64,000 nt of DNA, taken from contig CAXAMN010003891.1 in NCBI GenBank assembly GCA_963970005.1, positions 1,528,110 through 1,592,109 of the forward strand, read 5' to 3'. Below, piece by piece: positions 33,331 to 42,800 of this stretch. The notes under the pieces were generated by a model. It saw only the letters and a program-made list of their open reading frames with translations, made no database searches and was not told the DNA's origin. The translations under genes were made by a program, and so were the position numbers. Numbering within the stretch: the first letter of the stretch is position 1; every line of letters begins with the position of its first letter. This DNA comes from Durusdinium trenchii. Taxonomy: Eukaryota; Sar; Dinophyceae; Suessiales; Symbiodiniaceae.

Positions 33331-33584
33331 CCACGTTTTCCCCCCACTTGTAATGAGGGGTTTGATGTTCTCTCAAGGTGGTGGGGTGGGTGGGGAAGGT
33401 ATGAGGTGTTGGCATGTACCTCAAGAGTCTACATGAAGGTGGGGAAGTGGCCCAAAGCATCGAAGCTACCTCCAACTGGATGTGTTCAGCGCTAGCAGTC
33501 TCACGTCGGATGGCGCATGGAACTGAACACGTACGTTTGTCACGTTCTGGTTTCAAAGCGGTAGGACATGCCAAGAGAGGCAGC

Positions 33585-33660
33585 CAGTGACCGTAAATAG
33601 GACTTAACTGGGGTACCAAACTGGGATGGTCTAGTTCGGGTCCTTCAGGCCTCTGTTGGT
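33585..33660. repeat. Dispersed repeat F, copy 2
   Basis: GTGACCGTAAATAGGACTT ... GTTCGGGTCCTTCAGGCC then TCTGTTGGTGTG. Confidence 0.55.
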
Positions 33661-35300
33661 GTGTACATGTGTAACGGTTTGAGTAGTGATTGAGGATTGG
33701 GAACCTATGACAATCCACCCCCTAGAGGTCCATCGGTATATCGTCAAAGCGTCGGCACTTGGTTTCCGGGCGACTAGTAAGCCAGCTGAGCTGCCCAGGC
33801 CATCGAAAGCTTCTGACATGCATGGCTGGTGAATACTCTGGTCAGCAATAAATATGTCTGGACCTGAAGAGGTCCCTCCCTCCGTGACTCGTGGGCCTCG
33901 TGGGCCTCGTCACGAGTCCAAGACTGTTTGATGCATGGTGACCCTGAAGGTGACCCGGAAGGAACTTGGCTTTACTTCAATGGGGCAACATGTCGTCCTA
34001 TGAGAGGTTAAGTGACCTTATAGGACCCTACTAAGGTACCTATGGGATAGTCTATAGGGTCCTTCAACCTCTGTTGGTCTTTGGACTTCTGGGATGTACA
34101 CTGCTTGCGACGACGTTCGCACTTTTTCCAAGCAGCACGGTGGGACAGCACGATGCAAAGGTCAGTCAAAAAGCAAATCACGATTTTGGGACCAGGCCCA
34201 GCTCCTACTTAACCATCATCCACTGGGCCCAGCTCATAGGACCCAATATATTGCAACATGAGTGTTATGTGTTATGTTAGTATATACTCACCCTAAGCCT
34301 CCAGTCGTACCTTCTGAGAAGGTACCGATTCTGTTTCTGAGAAGGTGGGACTGTTGTGGGAGGGTCAGCCCTAGGGCATATATGTGATGCATATGTGACT
34401 CAATTCTGCATCATATGTATATATATATAATACAGAAGTGCAGTATATCGTTGGTGGGATTGAAGGGCCCATGTAGATAGCCATTGAAAGGACAGACGCA
34501 TACAGAATCCGGCGTGGACATCATCATCCATATACTTTTCTCCAACACATCATGTACACGGACAATGGCTCCTTAGATAAGCATGATAAGCCATTCTCTC
34601 GCGCTTCACCTTCAACGGAGGTGTTGGAGCATTTGGCGTAAGTTTTCGCTCCGCCAAGTGAGGCTTCCTCCCCAGTAACGAGACCATGGCATTGGCCCAG
34701 ATGGCCGCTGGGTCGGCATGAGCGACTCGTGAGGCTGTGCAAAGATCTCAAATTCAGAATGCACCCTGGAACCCTCCTGCAACCCTTTGGTTGAACTGTG
34801 GCGCAGTATATTTTAGGTTTAGCAAACATAGATCATCATCCATGAGGGCCTCAAACATCAATGTAGCTTGTCGGAGGGTCTTCTACTTCCAACCAGCTTG
34901 TGTGGAGATACCCCTTGATAAAATGAGACCTCGCATGAAAGTAGCATCACATAAGATCACATACATGAATAGGGCAGCAGCTTTGGCCTCAAGTTGGGAA
35001 ACGCCTTCACTATGTTACTTGTAAATTTACATAAGTACTTTGCGAACCTTTACAATTCACCGGCTGAGTAAAAAGATGTAAAAAGTATCCTTTTGCCTCT
35101 AGTGGACGAAGCAAATACTCAAACATTGGCACCCGTCGAAGCTATCCTCATCGAACCTAGCAGCATCAATCGATCTCAGAAGGTAGGAACCTGCCCTTCC
35201 AGCTGACCCAAACACCAAGCAATCATCCACCAAACACCTTAAGTAGCGGGTGGAATTTTGAGAATCTTGACCCTTCCCCCAAAGCCAACATAACCCAAAG
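33661..35300. other. No confident gene
   Basis: Holds repeat F copy 3 at 34008-34080 (GTCTATAGGGTCCTTCAACC) and an HP-like element at 34291-34376. A CGTGGGCCT duplication lies at 33890-33910. The ORFs are unbiased. Confidence 0.35.
34291..34376. mobile_element. HP-like element, flanks not matched
   Basis: CCCTAAGCCTCCAGTCGTACC, a double CTTCTGAGAAGGT arm, and GGTCAGCCCTAGGG at the right. Confidence 0.55.
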
Positions 35301-35304
35301 GCTC

Positions 35305-35397
35305 TGTGGGACTGCCATAGGACTGGCACCACCACCCCTGGCCGTTTCTCGGCAGTCCATGCTGGCAGTCCCAGACTGGTCGTGTCTGGGTAAGAGA
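35305..35397. repeat. Dispersed repeat G, copy 2
   Basis: GTGGGACTGCCATAGG ... CTGGCCGTTTCTCGGCAGTCC ... GGTCGTGTCTGGG, as at 29361-29462 but with an internal deletion. Confidence 0.65.
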
Positions 35398-35407
35398 TCC
35401 TTGAACC

Positions 35408-35707
35408 TCAAACAACATCGTTTCCATAGAGCCTCCCAAACCCAGGGGGCGACTCCTTTTGCATGTTCCTTTGAAAGACCAGGTCGCCAACCACTCGGGC
35501 ATCCTGGGTCAGTCCCGCGTGCTTGGAGTACACTTGCGCTTGTTCAAGGCCCAACTGTTGGATCTTGTCACTGTCACTCCCCAGAATCATAGGGTCCACG
35601 TTGCCGGAGGTGAGTTCGTGCGAAACCAGATCTTCCAGAGAATGGTCGTTGCCGGGGGGTCTGGCAGGACATTCGGATGGTCCTGGACCCGTAGGGACTA
35701 TCCCCAC
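35408..35707 (-). CDS. Weak - strand ORF, partly repeat-derived
   Basis: A 99-codon - strand frame reads protein-like (SDSDKIQQLGLEQAQVYSKH). Its first third, however, matches the GGTCC subfamily of HP elements in inverse orientation (GGGTCCAGGACCATCCG ... CATTCTCTGGAAG). At best the second part is exonic. Confidence 0.25.
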   Translation of the reverse strand: MGIVPTGPGPSECPARPPGNDHSLEDLVSHELTSGNVDPMILGSDSDKIQQLGLEQAQVYSKHAGLTQDARVVGDLVFQRNMQKESPPGFGRLYGNDVV

Positions 35708-36124
35708 CTGCCTTTTTTAGGGGGCCTTCAGAGACCCCTCCCAGAAGAAGAACCCCCGAAAGAACGAACAGAGGGAACCCCATTGGTTGGGGATCTCTCC
35801 ATGGTTTTGCTTATATATGCCTACACATCAAACAGCTTGGGCCGCGAGATTTGGGTGTTACGTTTAGGGTGAGGGTGAGGGTGACATGTATGTATGTTTC
35901 CCGGTTCCTGGGTGAATCTTCCCGGTTCCCTGGCTGAATCCCCCAACAGATTTCGAGTGGTTCTCCCCCAAGCCAGGCTTCGACAGCCAAGCCCGGCTGC
36001 CCCGATGTTGGAATGGTTTTGGTTGGACTTGCGTGGATGGATTCGCGCTCCACAATAGACACAGATAATCTCCAGGCTGAAATCTTGGAAGCTTCGCCGA
36101 TGTATTTTGTTGTAGTCCTATCAA

Positions 36125-36130
36125 CCTATC
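36125..36130. repeat. Possible target-site duplication, left
   Basis: CCTATC occurs here and directly after the right LTR (44156-44161). A TG follows at 36131, which would give a TGTGA...TCACA ended element. The 31 bp from 36131 to 36161 are not repeated at the inner edge of the right LTR, so this boundary is uncertain. Confidence 0.35.
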
Positions 36131-36161
36131 TGTGATTCCCGTTAGGGAGATCACACTGGTA

Positions 36162-36366
36162 GCTCCTAGGATCTCCTAATCCTACCAAACTCCTACCAAA
36201 AGGAAAACCTACCAATCGCGGCCGCGCGGTCTTTTCCGCCCACCTAGTCGAGTCCACTCGAGTCGTCCTTGAGCCACCGTCGTGGCAAGTGTCATCGATC
36301 GTTTATCGATCATCCGCTGGTTCACTCGAAGGTCTGGTTCCGAAGCCGGTGCACATACAATTCACA
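36162..36366 (-). repeat. 3' LTR of the copia element
   Basis: 205 bp identical to 43951-44155. In element orientation it starts TGTGAATTGTATGTGC and ends ...GATCCTAGGAGC. It includes a NotI-like GCGGCCGC and a short palindrome ATCGATCGTTTATCGAT. The LTR may extend to 36157 (TG) or 36131. It is short for a copia LTR, and identity implies recent insertion. Confidence 0.85.
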
Positions 36367-36387
36367 TTCATTCTATCTTTCTTTTCG
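36367..36387 (-). other. Polypurine tract of the copia element
   Basis: On the - strand, purine-rich GAAAAGAAAGATAGAATGAA directly precedes the 3' LTR, the expected plus-strand primer position. Confidence 0.7.
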
Positions 36388-36897
36388 AGTGAAATTGGTT
36401 GCTTGATAACGAAATTCTTCAGCCCATCGCTCACCAAATTTTCTATTGGCATTTGTTTTCAAAGTGCTTGATTCATCGAAAATCCTAAATCGGCCTATTG
36501 CTAGTACCTTACGAAGGAAACTGGCGTCCATTGGCTTGGTTAAGCAATCGGCTAACATGATGGCTGTCGAGATCCAGCGACAATGAGAATGGCCCTCTGC
36601 CTGTTCTTTGATTTGCATTACTTCAATGGTGGTCCTCCATTCTTGGCAGTTGGGAACAGCAAGCTTTGTTACAAGATCGTATAATGACTTACAGTCAGTA
36701 ATGAGCAATGCTTTGGGCTGATTCATCAAGGCTCTTTCTGGTTTTTGCCATTGGAACTGGGGATCATTTACATAGGCCCAAATGCAATGGATCCAGGTCA
36801 GCTTATCTAATGAGCTTGACATAGCATATGCTTCAGCACTGAGTGTCGATCTCACAACTCTTGCAATTTGTTTTGAACCCCAAGCTATTGGTGAAAA
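36373..36897 (-). CDS. Copia RNase H, cut off by an in-frame stop
   Basis: Continues the polyprotein frame immediately after the TAA at 36900-36898. It has the copia RNase H landmarks: SPIAWGSKQIARVVRSTLSA, then EAYA, and ALLITDCKSLYDL, with a C-terminal MLADCLTKPM typical of the family. The first acidic residue of the domain (FGDASFAS) lies upstream of the stop, so the domain is split. Either a nonsense change has inactivated the copy or read-through is needed. The conventional ORF starting at 36855 has no ATG and is only the remainder of this frame. Confidence 0.8.
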   Translation of the reverse strand, partial: FSPIAWGSKQIARVVRSTLSAEAYAMSSSLDKLTWIHCIWAYVNDPQFQWQKPERALMNQPKALLITDCKSLYDLVTKLAVPNCQEWRTTIEVMQIKEQAEGHSHCRWISTAIMLADCLTKPMDASFLRKVLAIGRFRIFDESSTLKTNANRKFGERWAEEFRYQATNFTRKER

Positions 36898-39800
36898 TTA
36901 TGATACTTCGTTTCTACCTAATCTTTCAGTGGTTGCCATAATGAAAAGTCCTTGTTGTGCACGAAGTTGATTTTCTGACGCGAAACTTGCATCTCCAAAG
37001 CTCGCAAATGTCACTTCCTGAAGTGGAATAGGTTGTACTAAGATAGAAGTTTCGGATGTGGTTTTAGCTTCCCTAAGTACTTTGTTTGCTTCCATCAAGT
37101 CGGACACCATTGCCTTTGGGATCTTCTTTTGTAAGAATGCTACCTTTGCTGCAATATCTGGCCGTGAATGGACTGCTGCGTATTGGAGACTGCCACACAA
37201 TGCTCTTAATTGCTGCAATTCGGCTGGGGTTATGGATGATTGTTCATCCTTGCGTCTGGGCTTTGGAATATCAATTGGATCAATCTTTTGCAAGTATTCA
37301 CTCTGGCTGACTCTTATTGAATAGTCCGGGTTCTGTTCCATATCCAATCCAGTGAACCGGAATTTCTTGTATTCTCTTTGTCCAAAAGGAAGATGCTTCT
37401 GAATGCGTTCAAGTGCTTTGTCGAAAGTAGTGGTTCCTCCTCCAATGCCATCGTCAACATGAGTTCCTAGTATTCCTTCAAGCTTGGTGGGATCTTGTTT
37501 ATTCCGAAGAACAAATAGACATGCATCTAGTGGATGTGCTTCAAACCCTTCAGCTTCTAAAGTCTTTCGGAATTCTTTGTAAAACAGAATTGGGGCGTCC
37601 ACTCTACCATACGCATTCCCTTTCAACAAACAAACTTCGTTTGCTTGAAGGTTCAGCAACTTCTGCAATTCTGGAACAGGCTGCATGGCTAGAGTTCGAT
37701 GGTCCGAACGTCCTCTTAAAAAGGCCGTTTTAATGTCGAAACTCTGCAGTGTCCACTTGCGGCTGCTGATTTCTTGGAGAATCACCATTCGACCATCTCG
37801 GGACAAAGTTGGTGACTCTGTGCACACGGATGCTGCATCAGGATCCTCAAATCCTCTTACAACTAACCTGGCTTTGGCTTTTCTTCCTTGAGGATGAGTT
37901 GGGTCCAACTTCCAAGTTAGGATCCATCTGGAAGACATGATTCTGGAAGGGTGGATTCTATCTTTGAGAATTGGTTCAATAGATGACGTTTCAACCCAAC
38001 ACCCCAACTCTTTGGATTTGGCCTGATCGAATTCTGCTTTCTCGGCTTGATTGAGATTCCGATATTGTATTTCCACATGATTCTTCTTTGCGGCTTGAGC
38101 TATTCGATCGGCATGCAGACATGGACTTTCACAAAAAGCGGACAAGACGTGACATGGAACCTCAAATTCAAACATGCAAAAATTTGCATCTGCAATTGAG
38201 ATGTCTTCTGTTTGTGGCCACAGTGTTCCATTATCTTTCACTGTCAAGGCTTCAGGATCATTAGCTTCAACAATGCTGGCATTGTAAATCAGTTCAACAG
38301 AATTTCCCACAAATTCTTGACTGCTTTCCCCTAACCCCGGTGGATGTTCATTCACCCCAACATCATTTTCCCCAGACTCTGTGGACCCTGCTGCTGGTGC
38401 ATCTTGCGGAATAGCTTCGCTTGTCCCATCATGGTCTTCTGTGTTTGGTGGAGCGAAACTAGCGGGAGCAGAGGCATTTGATTCTCTACGAATGGGTTCT
38501 TCCTCAGGCTGAGGACCTATCTCTACTTCTGCTTCTGGGACTCCTTCAACTTCCAATTCAGTGAGGTCGGAGAACTGAAACATCCCACTTCTTTCTTTAA
38601 GCTGGTTCTTTAATTGATTAGCCATCTCTTGTAGCCTCTTTTCATCACAATTCTGATGAAAGGTTGAGACTTGATTGAATTCTCGAATTGACACAGGTCG
38701 AATGTTTTCCTTTGCTACTCGTAAGAGGCGGTTCATGTGTGTCACCCATAAGATGGTTCTACTCTCTTCCATGATCACTTGACAAGGTCCAGTCCATCTG
38801 CCTTTCTCTAGCATGTTAGGTGACTTCCTCTTATCCCACACCATACATAATTCACCACATTTCCATGGGTACTCTTGACCCCTTGACTGATGATTGATGG
38901 CTCTACGAATGGCCTGACTGTTGTCTGCGTCAAGCAATGCCTTTCTGGCTAGAGTGCGCACTTCCAGTTTCTGAAGGAAATCTTCTGATCTAGTATCTGC
39001 AGGATTATCGAGGGAATGAGCTGTGAAGTCCTCATCACCACAAATGGAGGCTGGCAGTTTTCGAGAACGACCTAATACAGCTTGTTCTGGGCTAAAACCT
39101 TTCGTGATAGTTAAACTATTCTTTGCCTGGAAACATTGGTTTAAGGCCATGTCGAACTGCTTTTCATTACCTATGGGCTTGTCCTTGTCTATCCTGCTCA
39201 ACATCTCCTTTATCACTCCTCCATGCCTTTCAATGCGACCTCTCTGCCATGGTGCTGCGCTGACAATTGCTCGAATCCCCTCTTGCTGCAAGTGATCTTT
39301 CCAGGCTTGGCTGACAAATTCACCTGCTTCGTCGTGCTGAATTTCTAGTGGTGCACCTGCCCAATGCGTCCATGTCTCAATGAAAGTTTTGATTGTGCTT
39401 TCTCCATTTCGGATACATCTTCGTCCTAGATGAAAATGAGTTGCTTCATCGAAGAAGTGAAGAACATAATATTTCTGACCCTTCTCCCCTTTCCATTCAA
39501 ATCCATCCATGGAGATTCTTTCATTGAATTCTCTAGGTTCCTTTAGCTTCCCTGGGGTGGTTAACTTCGGAGGAACCCTTTCAGCACATGACTGGCAGTG
39601 GTAGTCCCGAGCCCCCTCTACCATCCCTTGGGTAAATCCAAGTCGTTGTAAATGTTCAGCAAGTCTGTCTGCTACAGGATGTCCTAAGTTGTTATGCATT
39701 TTTCGAATCATTGCCTGTTGCTTGCTGTTCAGTTCCAAGAATTTAGGTCCTGAGTTCACAGTTGTCGCAGGAGACCATGCTTGGATGGGTGCTCTTGGGT

Positions 39801-42800
39801 TCTCGGCTGATGGCATCCCAGCTTCAGGTGATTTACCTGACATTTCATGCTCGGCATCTGGATGCTTACGAATTGAAGAAGAGCTTTTCTCTTCTTCTCC
39901 TTTCGGCTCGGCGGACATTTCTGCTCGAACTGGCTGATAGGCTGACTCGGACTTCGGCTGAGTTTCATCCATGTTTAGTGAGTTTCGGCCAAAGATTCCT
40001 ATCATGATGTGACTTGGTATGGCCTTTCTCCGTTGTTGGGCCATGGTTAGTTTGGTCCATTCTTCAACACCTAAGTCCATAATCTTCTGTGTTTTCCGAC
40101 AAAGGCTGATTGTCTGACGGTGTGTACATGTTGGGTTACCAGTCATGAATTTTTCAACTCCTTTAATAGCCTTAATTTCTTGGACATCTTCGATTTGGCA
40201 ATGCTGGCGAATGAACTTTCCTGGCCATGTGTCCAAATCAATGATCTGTGCTCCGGACTTTGGCAAAAGGACTTGAAGTCTTTCCAAGACATCTATCCAT
40301 GGTTGTCCGGTCAATTCGGAGAATTGTTCATACTGTTCAAGTTCCCGCTTGCGATTCCTTGGATCTTCCACTGGACCCATGACTCGCTTCCGTTTCGAAT
40401 CTGGCTCATCTTCAGGATTGGTCTCGGCTTCTCTAACAGGACACAGGGTTTCCATGATTGCGGCTGCTTCAACAATGGGAAACTCTGGTTTCTGCATCTC
40501 ATCTAGGATGCTTTTAGCTACCCTCTTGGCGAACAATCTTGGGTAGAATGCTGCAAACCGAGAAGTTGCTATTGTTTTGCCCTTGAATTGACATGATCCT
40601 GCCACGGGTTGATGGGAATGAGTCTTGTCACATGTGCGGCCATCCATTGTCTTCAATACTTCAATCGAGGTGGTTTGCAAACGAGTTCCTTTCTTCAGTG
40701 GGTCCTTACTATCGGGATGCTTTAATCCGAATTGGCATTGGTCGAACATGGCTGTCTTCGAAAATTGAATGATCTCCTTCACTTCCGGTTGAAACCACAT
40801 GCTCGATGTGCCAGGATTCTCCATGGTGAAATGCCTTCCACCCTCTATCTGCAATTTGCAAATGAATGCACATAACTTCAAATGTTCTCTGGATTGCTCC
40901 TGTGCATGATCAATTCTATCGAAAGCTTGGGTACTTCTCAAGGCATTGAATCTATTCCTTGAACACCACGGCGCACATTCGGGAGCAGCCCAAACATGCT
41001 TTGGACGTAGTCGAGTCACCATTCGAAGGAGCTCCAACTGTCCGGCAAAAGTTGACAAATCTCCATGTTCTCTGGTAAATCTTTCAGCTTTCCCTCCTTG
41101 TTTCACAACTTCTTCGGCAAGTCGGCTATTGGGTTGTGCATAAACTTCAAGAAGGTCAATTCTTGATCCATGAAAGCTTTCTTTCAACTCATCCCGTAAG
41201 GCTCTCAACCATTTCACTTCAGTGGCATTAGAGACCTGGGTGGCTAGATTTATCAGAGACCCCGTTGGAGCTGTGCCTCCATTTGCCTTCGTACCTGAGC
41301 GTACTTGGCAAAATCTAGAATCGGCATGTTCAGTGAGTTCAGACGAGATAGACACCAGCCCACATAGGCCTCGTCGGTCTCGTAGGTGTCGCAGTATGAA
41401 CGGCCTGTGTTCTTTTTGCCCCAGCTCACCAACTTGCGACCCCATGCGTTCATTGCATCTTGAGTCCAGGCGAGGTCTCGTCCGTTCGGTGCCTTGAATT
41501 CTCCCTGCATCACCAACTCTTCGGTCACTGCAACTCCTGCATGGGCCAGGTTGCCAACGCGTGATGGAGTCTCTGTCAGATGCGATCGGGCTCCACTTGC
41601 TCCAGCCGGTGCGGCTTGGCTGGGCTTTCTGTGCACCGGAGACGTAGGGATTTGTGGAATGACCACTTGCCTGGTTGGGCTGTTGGATGATGTCATTTTG
41701 GCTCTCTCGTTCAACATCTGCATTTCGTCCTCCCAAATGTGGATCTCCCTCTCCTCGATGTCGATCCATTCTGTGACTCGATGGCCAGGAGAGGCGGGTG
41801 TTTGAGCTGAAGGTCGAAGGTTCTTGGCTATTTCCTGTAACATGGTCTTCTGGCTCTGAACCTCCTGCATCAGGTTCTGGATCTGTTGCGCATGCTCGCT
41901 CGGAACCATCTGCTCTCCCTGTTCTTCCACCTGGGTTTGGACTTGATTCATCAGCAGTGTCAAGAGAATCTTGAGCAATTGCATCACCGCTTCGGCGGTG
42001 TCCTTGATCATGCTCATGACATCTTGCCTGGTTGGCATGGCTTTCACCCTGGTCGGACGCGGAATGCTCAACAGACTTTGATGCGACAAAAGCTGGGAGG
42101 AATGATTTCTTGCACAAATCGGCCAAACTGATCATGAGCAAACCTGTGTTTCCTTGCTTCAGTGGGATGGCACGATTGAGGGTTTGCAAGTAACAAGTAC
42201 CCTTTTGAAGATCAAGCACTGCACCTAGCTTACGCATCGTTTGAATGGACAGCAAAAATGGAGTACACTTCGGCACAACCTCTATGATTATCCATATCTG
42301 CTGAGTATCACTATAAATGGGTATCCATATCTGCTTGAAACTATATTCAATCTGATTGTTTCCAAATCTGAACCCTATGCAACTGGATTTTTCCTTCACA
42401 CGAGCACGAGTGGTCGAATCCAGCATTTGCATCATCTGGGGAAGATTCTCACTTCCAATGACGCTTCTGCTTGCACCAGTGTCAACTATTGCAAATCCCT
42501 TCGTATCAAAGGCCTCATGGCCTGCTTTACTGGTACAGCTCGGAAACGTGCTGACTGGATTGGGCAGAATCTTGGGCTCGAAGTGATGCCTGGCAAAATG
42601 CACAGACTTTGACCTGTTTGCAAAAAACTGTTGCATCTTTATTTTTATCTTTCCATCTGGATCGAGTGAATTACTGGCTGTTTGAATTCCTACGAATGCA
42701 CATGCATGTTCATGTGTGGATGACTGGCAGGACATCTGGATATTCGAATGCTTTTCTTCCAATCGAACCTCCATCTGATCATCCTCCATCAAGGTCTCAA

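Noticed and set aside
35864..36154. - strand ORF next to the 3' LTR
   Set aside because: Plausible in part (GDYLCLLWSANPSTQV) but no bias, no borders, and it may include unresolved element end sequence.
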